This document shows, piece by piece, positions 33,583 to 45,002 of a stretch of DNA of 64,000 bases. Made by a program: the position numbers and the translations under genes. The notes under the pieces are model-generated. The model was given only the letters and a program-made list of their open reading frames with translations. It was not told the DNA's origin and searched no databases. Source of the DNA: Myxococcales bacterium (GTDB taxonomy: Bacteria; Myxococcota_A; UBA9160; SZUA-336); assembly GCA_013215565.1 (NCBI GenBank), contig JABSQV010000017.1, positions 1-64,000 of the forward strand. The letters are read 5' to 3'. The stretch's first letter is position 1. The number at the start of each line of letters is the position of its first letter.

Positions 33583-34396
33583 CCTGACCTCTGTCCTCCG
33601 GGCCTTCTGCCGTCTCCAGTTCAGAAGCCACCGCCCGGCTGCGGAACCCGCGGACCCAGAGCACCGGGCCCGAGACGACGTAGACTGCCCCGATCGCGAA
33701 CAGGACGGGCTCGTGATAGAGCAAAACGATCACGACGGCAAAGACCAGGGCGACGAACACCGGATAAGCGTTGCGGCGATCGATCCGAATCGCCTTCAGA
33801 CTCATGTAAGGAAGCGGGCTCACCATCAGCAGCGCCAGGATCGTGAACCCGACTGTGGCCGAGGTCCCGACCAGGGCGGGCAGCGGCGCATCAAAGCCGA
33901 GCCAACCCACGAACCACACGCTCACGGCCACCATGCCCCCGGCGAAGGTGCTCGGAAGCCCCTGATAGCGCTTAGACTCCTCGACCTGTTGGTGCACGTT
34001 GAAGCGGGCCAGACGCAGCGCCGCGCAGATCGTGAACACCGCCGCGACGACCCAGGCACGCGGGCCGAGCGGGGCCAGGGCCCAACTGTAGAAGAGCACC
34101 GCCGGTGCCACACCGAAGGAGATCACGTCCGAGATCGAGTCGTACTCGATCCCGAAGGGACTCGTCGAATCCGTGGCTCGCGCAACCCGGCCGTCGAGCA
34201 TGTCCGCAATACCGGCGAGTACAATCGCGAGTGCCGCGCGTTCGTACTGCTGGTTGAACGAGAGAATGATCGACCAGAACCCGAGCAACAACGCCGAGGT
34301 GGTGATCAGATTCGGAAGCAGATAGATCGCACGTCGCTCGCGCCGCCGGCTTCGGCGTCGCCTTTTGCGCCCGCGTCCACGCTCCCGGGGGCTCAA
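33566..34396 (-). CDS. pssA: CDP-diacylglycerol--serine O-phosphatidyltransferase
   Basis: YLLPNLITTSALLLGFW; DMLDGRVARATDSTSPFGIEYDSISDVISFGVAPAVL (CDP-alcohol phosphotransferase motif). Confidence 0.95.
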   Translation of the reverse strand: MSPRERGRGRKRRRRSRRRERRAIYLLPNLITTSALLLGFWSIILSFNQQYERAALAIVLAGIADMLDGRVARATDSTSPFGIEYDSISDVISFGVAPAVLFYSWALAPLGPRAWVVAAVFTICAALRLARFNVHQQVEESKRYQGLPSTFAGGMVAVSVWFVGWLGFDAPLPALVGTSATVGFTILALLMVSPLPYMSLKAIRIDRRNAYPVFVALVFAVVIVLLYHEPVLFAIGAVYVVSGPVLWVRGFRSRAVASELETAEGPEDRGQDARRL

Positions 34397-35061
34397 GAGA
34401 TCACCTCCGCAACGACGGTCTCTCCGCCGCGGACCCGGTCGCCCACTGCGACGCTGGGCTCGCAGCCCCGGGGCAGCAGCAGTTCTACACGTGAGCCGTA
34501 ACAGATAAGCCCGTAGCGCATACCGCGCTCAAGTTTGTCCCCCTCGTTCGCGTAGCAGACGATCCGGCGAGCAATCAGCCCCGTGATCTGCACCACCGCG
34601 ATTCGAAGTCCGGAGGCTGACTCGAGGTCGAGCCGGGACTGCAGGTTGCGGTTGGAAGCCTCCGGCCGGAACGCGGCCAGGAACCCGGAACCGCGGCGCC
34701 GCAGCGCCCGCACCTTTCCGGAAATCGGGATCCAGTTGACGTGTACGTCGAGCACCGAGAGGAAGATCGCGATCCGGTAGCCGGGACCGACCACCTCGTC
34801 GGCAGCCAGTGCTCCCGCCCCGGTCCGGGCCACCTCGAGCACGCGGCCGTCCGCGGGCGAGACCAGCCTGTGATCGCCATCCGGCACCACGCGCTCCGGG
34901 TTTCGAAAGAAGGCCAGGTTCAAGCCTGCGAGCAGCAGCAACACGCCTCCGGTCCAGGAAAAGCCGAGACCCAGGAGCCCGGCCGCAATTACGCCAAGGA
35001 CCCCCGAGAAGAGGTAACCCGGACGCGCGATCGGTCCCCGAAGTGCCTGCGGTGTCTCCAC
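34393..35061 (-). CDS. psd: Phosphatidylserine decarboxylase (short form)
   Basis: FFRNPERVVPDGDHRLVSPADGRVLEV; IFLSVLDVHVNWIPISGKV; MRYGLICYGSRVELLLP pyruvoyl cleavage site. Confidence 0.93.
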   Translation of the reverse strand: METPQALRGPIARPGYLFSGVLGVIAAGLLGLGFSWTGGVLLLLAGLNLAFFRNPERVVPDGDHRLVSPADGRVLEVARTGAGALAADEVVGPGYRIAIFLSVLDVHVNWIPISGKVRALRRRGSGFLAAFRPEASNRNLQSRLDLESASGLRIAVVQITGLIARRIVCYANEGDKLERGMRYGLICYGSRVELLLPRGCEPSVAVGDRVRGGETVVAEVIS

Positions 35062-35070
35062 CGGATCCCC

Positions 35071-36087
35071 TCAGTTGCGCGAACGATCGACCAGCTTACC
35101 CTCACTCAGGAAGGGCATCAGCGATCGCAGCTGCCGCCCGACCGCCTCGAGCGGGTGCTCTTCGCCCTGACGCGTCAGCGCGTTGAAGACCGGCTTCCCC
35201 GAGCGCGTCTCCAGCAGCCATTCGCGCGCGAACTCTCCGGTCTGAATTTCCGAGAGGATCTTGCGCATCTCGCTCTTGACCTGCTCATCGACGACGCGCG
35301 GACCTCGCGTGAGGTCGCCGTACTGTGCAGTGTTCGAAATCGTATAACGCATGTTCGAGATCCCGCCCTCGTAGATGAAATCTATGATCAGTTTCATCTC
35401 GTGGATGCACTCGAAGTAGGCCATCTCGGGTGCGTAGCCCGCGTCGACCAGCGTCTCGAAACCCGCCTGCATGAGCGCGGTAAGCCCACCGCAGAGCACG
35501 GCCTGCTCACCGAACAGGTCGGTCTCCGTTTCTTCCCGGAAGCTCGTTTCGATGATGCCCGAACGTCCGGCCCCGATGCCCTTGGCGTAGGCGAGCGCGG
35601 TCTCGAGGGTATCTCCGCTCGGATCCCGGTCGACGGCCACCAGCGCAGGCACGCCCTGCCCCTTCTTGTAGAGCGCCCGCACGATGTGTCCGGGACCCTT
35701 GGGAGCCACCATGAAGACGTTCACGCCCTCCGGCGGATGAATGCAGCCGAAGTGAATGTTGAAGCCGTGCGCGAGGCCCAGGTACCGTCCCTGCTTGAGG
35801 TGTTCCGCGACATCGCTTTCGAAGATTTCGCCCATCGTCTCGTCCGGAAGCGTCAGCATCACGATGTCGGCCTCGGCCGCGACGTCGGAGACCGACAGCA
35901 CCCGGAGACCTTCGGCTTCGGCCTTGGCACGACTCGAGGAGCCCGGGCGGAGCCCGACCAGAACCTTCACGCCGCTGTCCTTCAGATTGAGTGCGTGCGC
36001 GTGGCCCTGGCTGCCGTAGCCGATCACGCCCACGGTCCGCCCCTCGAAGCGGGCCAGATCTGCATCCTTGTCGTAGTAGACCTTCAT
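35071..36087 (-). CDS. ilvC: Ketol-acid reductoisomerase
   Basis: [79 protein letters not shown]. Confidence 0.98.
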   Translation of the reverse strand: MKVYYDKDADLARFEGRTVGVIGYGSQGHAHALNLKDSGVKVLVGLRPGSSSRAKAEAEGLRVLSVSDVAAEADIVMLTLPDETMGEIFESDVAEHLKQGRYLGLAHGFNIHFGCIHPPEGVNVFMVAPKGPGHIVRALYKKGQGVPALVAVDRDPSGDTLETALAYAKGIGAGRSGIIETSFREETETDLFGEQAVLCGGLTALMQAGFETLVDAGYAPEMAYFECIHEMKLIIDFIYEGGISNMRYTISNTAQYGDLTRGPRVVDEQVKSEMRKILSEIQTGEFAREWLLETRSGKPVFNALTRQGEEHPLEAVGRQLRSLMPFLSEGKLVDRSRN

Positions 36088-36117
36088 CGATTCACCCCTC
36101 CGTACGGCAGAGGCGCC

Positions 36118-36600
36118 TCAAAGTCCGCGCGCAACCGCGACACGGCCACTCCGAACCACGTCCTCGAGTCCCAGAGGCCGGAGCATCGCCGTGAAGGCCT
36201 CTACCTTCCTCGGGCTTCCGGTCAGCTCGATCGTATATGAATCCGAACACACGTCGACGATCTTACTCCGAAAAATCTCGGCGATGCGCATCACCTCTGC
36301 GCGCGACTCGGCCTGCGTCCGTACCTTGAAGAACGCCATCTCGCGCTTGATGCAGTCGTCCGGATCGTGCTCAATGACTTTGATCACGTCGATCAGCTTA
36401 TAGAGTTGTTTGGTGATCTGCTCGAGTTCCTCATCGTTGCCGCGGGTCGCGATGGTGATCTGCGAGACCGCGGGATCGAGGCTCTCTGCGACGCAGAGGC
36501 TATCGATGTTGTAGCCGCGGGCCGAAAACAGTCCGACCACGCGAGAAAGAACACCGAACTCGTTTCTCACACGAACCGTGAGCGTGTGTTCGGTCGCCAC
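36118..36600 (-). CDS. ilvN: Acetolactate synthase small (regulatory) subunit
   Basis: HTLTVRVRNEFGVLSRVVGLFSARGYNIDSLCVAESLDPAVSQITIATRGND. Confidence 0.97.
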   Translation of the reverse strand: MATEHTLTVRVRNEFGVLSRVVGLFSARGYNIDSLCVAESLDPAVSQITIATRGNDEELEQITKQLYKLIDVIKVIEHDPDDCIKREMAFFKVRTQAESRAEVMRIAEIFRSKIVDVCSDSYTIELTGSPRKVEAFTAMLRPLGLEDVVRSGRVAVARGL

Positions 36601-36604
36601 CGCT

Positions 36605-38320
36605 TCAGTCCCGATCGGGCGCTGAATGCAGCATCGCGCGAGAGGCCGCGCCGCCCGGAACCATCGGGAAACAGTTTTCGTCGCGGCCGCAGATGAAGTC
36701 CATCAGTACGGGTCCATCCAGCGCCAGCCCCTTCTCGAGCACGGCCTCTACGTCCTCGGGACGCGTCGCGCGCAGCCCGGTCATCCCGTAGGCCTCGGCG
36801 AGCTTGACCCAGTCAGGTGTGCCCCGTGGCATGTCGACCGCGGAGTAGCGACGCTCGTAGAAGAACTCCTGCCACTGTCGCACCATGCCGAGTACCCCGT
36901 TGTCGATCAGCACGATCTTGACCGGGAGGTTGTGCTCCGATGCAACCGCCAGTTCCTGCGAGTTCATCGCGAACGAGCCCTCCCCCGTAATGCAGATCAC
37001 GAGATCATCTGGACGCCCAAACTGGGCCCCGATCGCGGCCGGGAACCCGTAGCCCATGGTTCCGAGCCCCCCGGAGGTGAGCCAGTCATTCGCGGATTGC
37101 GCGTGGTAGTACTGGGCCGCCCACATCTGGTGCTGGCCGACATCGGTCGAGACCACCGCCTGGCCCTGTGTGAGCTGGTACACCTTGTCAATCACGTACT
37201 GCGGCAGGATCGGGCCGTCGGCCGGTTGCGCGTACCCGAGCGGGCGCTCGCGGTCCCAGCGCTCGACCTGCTTCCACCAGTCCGCGATCTGCTTGGAATA
37301 GGCCCCGTCGAGCGCAGCCTCGGAGTCCATCACCTTGAGAAACTTCTGGAGACTGTTCTTCGCATCACCCACGATCGGGACGTCGACGGCAACGCTCTTG
37401 CGGATCGAGGTCGGATCGATATCGACGTGGATCTTCCTCGAGTGGGGGCTGAACTTCGACAGGTCGCCGGTCACGCGATCATCAAAACGCGCCCCGATCG
37501 CGATCAGCACGTCGCACTCGTCCATGGCCATGTTCGCGCGATAGGTTCCGTGCATGCCGAGCATCCCCATCGAGAGCGGGTGGTTCCCCGGGATTCCGCC
37601 AATCCCCATCAGGGTGTACGTCACCGGGGCGCCCAGCCGCTCGACGAAGCGACGCATCTCGGCGCTCGCCCCGGAGAGGATCACGCCGCCCCCGAAGTAG
37701 ACGAGCGGACGTCGGGCTTCGAGGATCAACGACATCGCCTTCTTGATCTGGCCCCAGTGGGCCTCGTAGCGCGGCTGGTAGCTCGTGAGCGACACGTTCT
37801 TGGGGTAGTGGTAATCGGCCTCCGCACCGGTCACGTCCTTGGGCAAATCCACGACCACTGGCCCCGGGCGACCCGTCCTCGCGACGTGGAACGCCTCTTT
37901 GATGGTCGGAGCCAGGTTGCGAACGTCCTTGATCAGGTAGTTGTGCTTCACGACCGGGCGCGTGATTCCGATATTGTCGGCCTCCTGAAAGGCGTCGTTC
38001 CCGATCGCCGTGGTCGCAACCTGCCCGGTGAAGACCACGAGAGGAATGGAGTCCGTGTAGGCGGTGGCGATTCCGGTCACGGCGTTCGTCACGCCCGGCC
38101 CCGACGTCACGATCGCAACCCCGCACCTTCCCGTGGCGCGTGCGTAGCCATCGGCCATGTGCACGCCGCCCTGTTCGTGACGAACCAGCACGTGGCGCAA
38201 GTGGAGACGCTGGATCGCGTCGTAGAGGTGCAGCACCGCGCCGCCCGGATGCCCGAAGACGATTTCCACGCCCTCTTCCTGGAGCGCGCGCACGACGATG
38301 TCAGCGCCGAGCAGCTTCAT
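36605..38320 (-). CDS. ilvB: Acetolactate synthase large (catalytic) subunit
   Basis: [60 protein letters not shown] motif [29 protein letters not shown]. Confidence 0.98.
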   Translation of the reverse strand: MKLLGADIVVRALQEEGVEIVFGHPGGAVLHLYDAIQRLHLRHVLVRHEQGGVHMADGYARATGRCGVAIVTSGPGVTNAVTGIATAYTDSIPLVVFTGQVATTAIGNDAFQEADNIGITRPVVKHNYLIKDVRNLAPTIKEAFHVARTGRPGPVVVDLPKDVTGAEADYHYPKNVSLTSYQPRYEAHWGQIKKAMSLILEARRPLVYFGGGVILSGASAEMRRFVERLGAPVTYTLMGIGGIPGNHPLSMGMLGMHGTYRANMAMDECDVLIAIGARFDDRVTGDLSKFSPHSRKIHVDIDPTSIRKSVAVDVPIVGDAKNSLQKFLKVMDSEAALDGAYSKQIADWWKQVERWDRERPLGYAQPADGPILPQYVIDKVYQLTQGQAVVSTDVGQHQMWAAQYYHAQSANDWLTSGGLGTMGYGFPAAIGAQFGRPDDLVICITGEGSFAMNSQELAVASEHNLPVKIVLIDNGVLGMVRQWQEFFYERRYSAVDMPRGTPDWVKLAEAYGMTGLRATRPEDVEAVLEKGLALDGPVLMDFICGRDENCFPMVPGGAASRAMLHSAPDRD

Positions 38321-38335
38321 GACCTTCCTCGGCGC

Positions 38336-38560
38336 TCAGACGTTCTCGTAGCGAACGACGATCTCGGCGATGCGGTCCCGGCCCGCGAGCTTGCGCTTCT
38401 GGAGCAACTTCCGCTCCAGCTGCTCCTGGGGCGATAGGTATGCCCGCGAGTCGAGTGCGTGGAGGCGCGTCTCAAGGTCAAGGTGCTCCTCCCAGAGCTC
38501 GCTGAGCTCCGGGTTCCGACCGAGCAGGGACTCAATTCGGGAACGCTCGTGTTGCTCCAT
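38336..38560 (-). CDS. YdcH/DUF465-like small protein
   Basis: MEQHERSRIESLLGRNPELSELWEEHLDLETRLHALDSRAYLSPQEQLERKLLQKRKLAGRDRIAEIVVRYENV; start ATG 38560 inside ORF 38336-38734. Confidence 0.75.
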   Translation of the reverse strand: MEQHERSRIESLLGRNPELSELWEEHLDLETRLHALDSRAYLSPQEQLERKLLQKRKLAGRDRIAEIVVRYENV

Positions 38561-38592
38561 GAATTCGCGAAAAAACTCCCTGATTCCATAAG

Positions 38593-39300
38593 TTACGGGT
38601 TCCCTCCGCCGGTGTCCAGCCGCTTTTCGAGCGCCTCCGGAACACGCAGATAGCGAAGCCGCAGTTCGGATGGGCGCAGGCTCCGGCCCGCGTGCATCAA
38701 CCGCTCTCCGAGCAGGCCGACCTCCGCCGCACACGGTCTGCCGGCGTCCGCCGGCAGCACCAACGCCCCGGATCCCAGCACACTCTCGATCTCATTCCGG
38801 TAGAGCTGGGCCCCGGGCCCGAGCAGCCAGACACGTCCCTCGCCCGAGAGCCCGCGAAGCCAGGGGAGCGGATCCGCAACCCGATCCTCCTGCAATTCTC
38901 GCGCGCCCGGTCCGTAGAGGCCCGCGTAGAGCTGGCCCTTGCGCGCGTCCAGGAGCGTTGCGATGCGCGCCCCGGGATCGGACTGGGCCGCCACTGCACG
39001 CAGCGAGAGCGCCGCCAGCGTCGGGACCGGCACCACGCGACGCTCGGTGCCGAAGCAGAGCCCGAGAGCGGTCGCGAGCCCGACCCGGAGCCCCGTGAAC
39101 GATCCGGGGCCGATCGAGATCGCGATCGTAGCCACGTCGTCGAGACTGGCGTGTCGCTCGGCGAGCAGGCGGTCGATCCCCTCGAGCAGCCAGGTGGCGT
39201 GCGACCGCGGCCCCTCACCCGTGCGCTCCCCGATCACCCGCGCATCCTCGACCAGGGCAACGCCACCCGTGTCGGTCGCCGTCTCCAGGGCCAGCAGCAT
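38593..39300 (-). CDS. tsaB: tRNA threonylcarbamoyladenosine biosynthesis protein TsaB
   Basis: MLLALETATDTGGVALVEDARVIGE...IDRLLAERHASLDDVATIAISIGPGSFTGLRVGLATALGLCFG. Confidence 0.93.
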   Translation of the reverse strand: MLLALETATDTGGVALVEDARVIGERTGEGPRSHATWLLEGIDRLLAERHASLDDVATIAISIGPGSFTGLRVGLATALGLCFGTERRVVPVPTLAALSLRAVAAQSDPGARIATLLDARKGQLYAGLYGPGARELQEDRVADPLPWLRGLSGEGRVWLLGPGAQLYRNEIESVLGSGALVLPADAGRPCAAEVGLLGERLMHAGRSLRPSELRLRYLRVPEALEKRLDTGGGNP

Positions 39301-39306
39301 CGGCGT

Positions 39307-40944
39307 TCAGACGAGGTCCCGGAAGAAACCTACGATGCCGGACCAGTAGCGAGAGAGATCGTTCCAGAACGCGAACGCCATCAGCAACAGGATCATCGAC
39401 ACTCCGACCTGCTGAGCGATTTCACGCGTCCGCATCGTCACGGGCGAGCCCTTCACCCACTCGGACAACAACATCAGGATCTGCCCCCCGTCAAGAACCG
39501 GAATCGGGAGCAGGTTGATCAGCGCCAGGTTCACGCTGATGACGGCACAGATCCACAGAAACTCGAACCAGCCCATGCCGAAGGATTCGGCCGCGATCAC
39601 GGCGATTCCGATCGGGCCGGCGAGGTTGTCGAGCCCCACGCGGCGCGTCGCCAACTGGACGAACGCGTCGACGGTTCGGGCGAGGATCTCCCAGGTGAGT
39701 TCGGCCCCCAGCAGGACCGCCTCGAACGGATTCCGAATCGCGCGTTCGGCCATCTCGCCCCGGACTCTCGCCACACCCGCGGTCACGCCGATGAAGAACA
39801 CCTCTCCGAGTTCGGGCACGCCGCGCCGTTCCGGCGTGACCTCGAGTTCGACCTCTTCGCCCGCACGGGCCAGCAGCAACTGAATTGGCGCGCCGCCGCT
39901 CGAGCGCACGACTTCCGCGAAGCCCGGAAAGCTCTCGAGGGGCGTGCCGGCGGCCTCGATCAACAGGTCTCCAGGCAGGATTCCGGCCCGCGCGGCCGGA
40001 CTGTCCGGGAGCACGGTCTGCACCTCGAGATCGCCCGAAACGACACCCAGCGCTGCCGGGCTCCAGAGCTTGCCGACCGCCGGGATCGTCATGCGCAGCC
40101 GTTCCCCAGCCGGAGACCGTGCACCCGGCGTCCGCGATCCAGCAGGATCGGGCCGCTCGACCTCGAGTTCGAGAGCTCCCGGGGCGGCCGAGAGTGCCGC
40201 CACCAGCCCCGACCAATCCTCGATCTCGGCGCCGTTCAGCCAGCGGACCCGGTCGCCGCTTCTGAGCCCCGCACGTCCGGCCGGGCCATCCAGACTTCGT
40301 ACCCCAAGCACGGCCGCCCGCACGCTGTGGTGCAGGCCGAGGCCACCCGGGCCGGCGGGACCCAGTTCGATTTCGACCGCGCCCTCGTCACGGTCCACCC
40401 CGATCCGGAGCGGATTCCGGCCCGCCGCCTCGACGACCTCGACAAACTCTTTCCAGCGCGTGACCCCGGTACCGTCGATCGACGTGATCCGGTCACCGGC
40501 CCGAAGCCCGGCGGCCTCGGCCAGCGAGCCCGCAGCCACTTCACCGATCCGGGTGGTCTCGACCGGCATCCCGGTCATGAAGAGCCCCGCCAGCAATACG
40601 ACGGGCAGCAGCAGGTTCATCGCGGGACCGGCCAGATAGATGGCCATCCGGCGCGGCACGGTCTGAGCGTCGATGGTCCGCTCGAGATCCTCGGGCGGCA
40701 GTTCCTCGCCCGGAAGCTCGCCCAGCATCTTGCAGTACCCGCCGAGCGGCAACCACGCGATCCGGTACTCGGTCTCGCCCAGCCGGCGCCGCACGATCGC
40801 GGGCCCGAAGCCGATCGAGAACTCCTCCACCTTGACGTGGAACCACTTCGCGACCAGGAAATGCCCGAGTTCGTGGACGAAGATCAGGCCGCCGAGAAGC
40901 ATCAGGAAGGGAGCGGCCACATCCACAAAGCCAGCTAGCTGCAC
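39307..40944 (-). CDS. rseP: RIP metalloprotease RseP (site-2 protease)
   Basis: LIFVHELGHFLVAKWFHVKVEEFSIGFGPAIVRRRLGETEYRIAWLPLGGYCKM; three PDZ-like segments; NLALINLLPIPVLDGGQILMLL. Confidence 0.95.
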   Translation of the reverse strand: MQLAGFVDVAAPFLMLLGGLIFVHELGHFLVAKWFHVKVEEFSIGFGPAIVRRRLGETEYRIAWLPLGGYCKMLGELPGEELPPEDLERTIDAQTVPRRMAIYLAGPAMNLLLPVVLLAGLFMTGMPVETTRIGEVAAGSLAEAAGLRAGDRITSIDGTGVTRWKEFVEVVEAAGRNPLRIGVDRDEGAVEIELGPAGPGGLGLHHSVRAAVLGVRSLDGPAGRAGLRSGDRVRWLNGAEIEDWSGLVAALSAAPGALELEVERPDPAGSRTPGARSPAGERLRMTIPAVGKLWSPAALGVVSGDLEVQTVLPDSPAARAGILPGDLLIEAAGTPLESFPGFAEVVRSSGGAPIQLLLARAGEEVELEVTPERRGVPELGEVFFIGVTAGVARVRGEMAERAIRNPFEAVLLGAELTWEILARTVDAFVQLATRRVGLDNLAGPIGIAVIAAESFGMGWFEFLWICAVISVNLALINLLPIPVLDGGQILMLLSEWVKGSPVTMRTREIAQQVGVSMILLLMAFAFWNDLSRYWSGIVGFFRDLV

Positions 40945-42098
40945 GCGGAGTCCTCGATGACCCGAAGCGCGGCCTCACGACCCAGACGGTCGGCCTCACG
41001 AATCTCGTCCAGATCGACTCCGGGGCCGAAATCGGCCGAAGCGAGCACGGCTTCCACCGCCTCGGGAATTCCCGGAAACGAGATCCGACGGTCCAGAAAG
41101 GCCTGTACGGCAACCTCGTTGGCGGCGTTGAGCACGGCTGGCGCGGTCCCTCCGATCCGGTTGGCCTCGAGCGCGAGGCGGAACGCAGGGAAGCGTTCGG
41201 CATCGGGCGCCTCGAAGTGGAGTGCCCCGATTTCGACGAGATCCAGCGGCTTCAGCTCGGGAAGTGGCAGGCGATCGGGCATGCCCAGAGCGTAGGCGAT
41301 CGGAATTCGCATGTCGGGGATCCCGAGCTGCGCGAGCCAGCTCCCATCCACGAACTCGACCAGCGAGTGGATGATGCTCTCCGGGTGAATCACCGCCCCG
41401 ATTCGGTCCGGTTCCAGGTCGAACAACCAGCGGGCCTCGATCGCCTCGAGCCCCTTGTTCATGAGCGTCGCCGAGTCGATAGTGATCTTGGGCCCCATCT
41501 CCCAGTTGGGATGGGCCAGCGCCTGCTCGGGCGTGGCCCGGGCCATCTCGGCCGCCGTGGCGGTTCGAAACGGACCACCGGACGCGGTCAGCAGCACCCG
41601 GGCCAGGGCCTCGCGCGGATGCCCGGCCAGCGCCTGATGGATGGCCACGTGCTCGGAGTCGAGCGGCAGAATCGCGCCACCCGAACGCCGGGCCTCCCGC
41701 AGCACCAGCGGCCCCGCCATCACGAGCACCTCCTTGTTGGCCAGCGCGACCTCCCGCCCCGCACGCAGCGCCGCGAGTACGGGTTCCAGGCCCAGACTCC
41801 CGACCAGGGCTCCGGCCACCAGGTCGACGTCGACGGCCGCCAGCTCGGCCAGCCCCTCGGGGCCGGACAACACCCGGATCCCGGTCCCCGCGAGGGCGCT
41901 CTGCAGCCGCTCCACGTCCGCGGCGCGCGCCACCGAGACCCGCGTGGGCCGGAACTGCTTGGCCTGCTCGATCAGCAGGCTCAGATTCCGGCCCGCCGCG
42001 AGCGCCGAAATCTGCAGCCGTTCCGGGTGCCGCTCCGCAACCTGCAGGATCTGAGTACCGACCGAACCGGTCGAGCCAAGAACCGCGATCCGCTTCAC
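40935..42098 (-). CDS. dxr: 1-deoxy-D-xylulose 5-phosphate reductoisomerase
   Basis: MKRIAVLGSTGSVGTQILQVAERHPERLQISALAAGRN; ALANKEVLVMAG; LPLDSEHVAIHQAL; HPNWEMGPKITIDSATLMNKGLEAIEARWLF. Confidence 0.97.
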   Translation of the reverse strand: MKRIAVLGSTGSVGTQILQVAERHPERLQISALAAGRNLSLLIEQAKQFRPTRVSVARAADVERLQSALAGTGIRVLSGPEGLAELAAVDVDLVAGALVGSLGLEPVLAALRAGREVALANKEVLVMAGPLVLREARRSGGAILPLDSEHVAIHQALAGHPREALARVLLTASGGPFRTATAAEMARATPEQALAHPNWEMGPKITIDSATLMNKGLEAIEARWLFDLEPDRIGAVIHPESIIHSLVEFVDGSWLAQLGIPDMRIPIAYALGMPDRLPLPELKPLDLVEIGALHFEAPDAERFPAFRLALEANRIGGTAPAVLNAANEVAVQAFLDRRISFPGIPEAVEAVLASADFGPGVDLDEIREADRLGREAALRVIEDSACS

Positions 42099-42835
42099 GG
42101 CTCCGCTCGAAGCTGCTTCGCGGTGCGCCCGAAACGTCGCTCGCGCCCCTGAAACTCGCGCAGCGCCGCGACCAGATCCGCCTTGGAAAAGTCGGGCCAG
42201 AGCGCCTCGGAAAAGTAGAGTTCGGTGTAGGCCAGCTGCCAGAGCAGGTAGTTCGAAACCCGGTGTTCCGCGCCGGTCCGGATCAACAGGTCGGGCTCGG
42301 TCGATTCGGGCGCGTACAGGTTCGCCCCGATCGTCTTCTCATCGATGGCTTCGGGCTCGAGCTGACCCGACTCGATGGCGCGCGCAATGCGCCGGACTGC
42401 ATCCACGATCTCGGTGCGGCCACTGTAGGAGAGGGCCATGTTGAGCCGCATTTCATTAAAGCCCTCGGTCCGACGCTGCACGCGCTCGAGCTCGCGCCGG
42501 ACGCTGCCGGGAAGTTCCTGAATCCGGCCCAGGGTCTCGAGCCGGATGCCGTTCTCGACCAGTTCGTCCGCATGCTTCCTCAGGTAGCGGTGGAGGAGAC
42601 GCATGATGGCGTTGACCTCGACGGTCGGACGCCCCCAGTTCTCCTGAGACCACGCATACAGCGTGAGTTCGCGAATTCCCAACTCATGAGCCGCGCGCAC
42701 CACCTCCTGAACCGTCTCGGTCCCGCGGCGGTGGCCCTCCATCCGCGAGAGGCCCCGCTTCTCCGCCCAGCGTCCGTTCCCATCCGGAATGATGGCGACG
42801 TGGTGCGGCAGGCGATCTGGGTCGAGTGTCGACAT
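42095..42835 (-). CDS. uppS: Isoprenyl transferase (undecaprenyl diphosphate synthase)
   Basis: LPHHVAIIPDGNGRWAEKRGLSRMEGHRRGTETVQEVV; LTLYAWSQENWGRP; DLLIRTGAEHRVSNYLLWQLAYTELYFSEALWPDF. Confidence 0.96.
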   Translation of the reverse strand: MSTLDPDRLPHHVAIIPDGNGRWAEKRGLSRMEGHRRGTETVQEVVRAAHELGIRELTLYAWSQENWGRPTVEVNAIMRLLHRYLRKHADELVENGIRLETLGRIQELPGSVRRELERVQRRTEGFNEMRLNMALSYSGRTEIVDAVRRIARAIESGQLEPEAIDEKTIGANLYAPESTEPDLLIRTGAEHRVSNYLLWQLAYTELYFSEALWPDFSKADLVAALREFQGRERRFGRTAKQLRAEP

Positions 42836-42839
42836 GGCC

Positions 42840-43403
42840 CTAGATGGTGAGGATCTCGGCCTCCTTGGCCCCGGCCGACGCGTCGATCTTCTTCACGTAC
42901 TCGTCCGTCAGGTCCTGGACGCTCTTCTGGGCGCGGCGCGAGTCATCCTTGCTGGTCTCGCCCGTCTTCTCCAGCTCCTTGAGCATCGAGATCGCGTCGC
43001 GGCGAGAGCTGCGAACCCCGAGCTTGTGTTCCTCGGCCAGCTTCCTGGCCTGCTTGACGAGATCCCGGCGCCTTTCCTCAGTGAGTTCGGGCACCGGGAC
43101 CCGCAGGATCTTACCGTCGCTGATCGGACTCAGACCCAGATCGGACTTGAGAATCGCGCGCTCGATCTGACTGATCGCTCCGGGGTCGAAGGGTTGAATC
43201 GTGAGCAGCCGCGCCTCCGGGGCGTTCAGGGTCGCGAGCGACTTGAGCGGGGTCGGGGTTCCGAAATAGTCGACCTGAATCGCCTCGAGCAGGGCCGGGT
43301 GCGCACGGCCCGTCCGAACCTTGGCAAAGTCGCGTGCGAGGCTGTCGAGGCTCTTCTCCATGCCCGAGCGGGCCTCGTCGACAATCAACTCCTCATCCGC
43401 CAC
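42840..43403 (-). CDS. frr: Ribosome-recycling factor, GTG start
   Basis: GMEKSLDSLARDFAKVRTGRAHPALLEAIQVDYFGTPTPLKSLATLNAPEARLLTIQPFD; GTG 43403 inside ORF 42840-44198. Confidence 0.96.
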   Translation of the reverse strand: MADEELIVDEARSGMEKSLDSLARDFAKVRTGRAHPALLEAIQVDYFGTPTPLKSLATLNAPEARLLTIQPFDPGAISQIERAILKSDLGLSPISDGKILRVPVPELTEERRRDLVKQARKLAEEHKLGVRSSRRDAISMLKELEKTGETSKDDSRRAQKSVQDLTDEYVKKIDASAGAKEAEILTI

Positions 43404-43414
43404 CTGTCTCCCCC

Positions 43415-44124
43415 CTATGGCCCTACCCGCGTGCCGATCGCTTCTCCGGCGATCACGCGCTGCAGGTTGCCCTGCTCCGTGATGTCGAAGACCCTGATGC
43501 CGAGCGCGTTGTCCCTGCAGAGCGAGATCGCGGTCGCGTCCATGACCTTCAGGTTCTTGGTCAGGAACTCCTTGTAGCTGACCTCGTCGTACTTCTTCGC
43601 TTCCTTCACGCGTTCGGGATCGGCATCGTAGACGCCGTCTACGCGGGTCCCCTTCAAGAGCAGATCTGCCTCGATCTCCATCGCTCGCAGGGCTGCACCC
43701 GTGTCCGTCGTGAAGAAAGGGTTCCCGGTCCCGCCCGCAAAGATCACGATTCGCCCCTTCTCGAGGTGACGGATCGCGCGGCGCCGAATCTGCGGTTCCG
43801 CGACGGACGGAATTTCGAGCGCCGAAAGCACGCGCGAAGCCGCCCCGGCCCGCTCGAGCGCATCCTGGAGCGCGAGCGAATTGATGAGACCGGCGAGCAT
43901 GCCCATGTAGTCCGCGTTCGTGCGGCTCATGCCTTCTGCCGCGGCCGCGATGCCGCGGATGATGTTCCCTCCCCCGCAGACGACGGCCAGTTGGACGCCC
44001 GACTGCGCGACGTCGACGATCTCCTGTGCAGTCCGACCGATGACGGCCGTGTTGATCCCCCAGCCGTCCTCGCCGGCCAGTCGCTGGCCCGAGATCTTGA
44101 GCAGTACGCGGCGGTAGGCCGGCT

Positions 44125-44128
<4 letters not shown>
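43415..44128 (-). CDS. pyrH: UMP kinase
   Basis: [62 protein letters not shown] 44128 overlapping the tsf stop. Confidence 0.96.
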
Positions 44129-44994
<866 letters not shown>

Positions 44995-45002
44995 CCCCCC
45001 GT

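Noticed and set aside
38692-40938. 748-aa plus-strand ORF rich in Arg/His/Glu
   Set aside because: Antisense to tsaB/rseP; composition typical of the reverse frame of high-GC genes.
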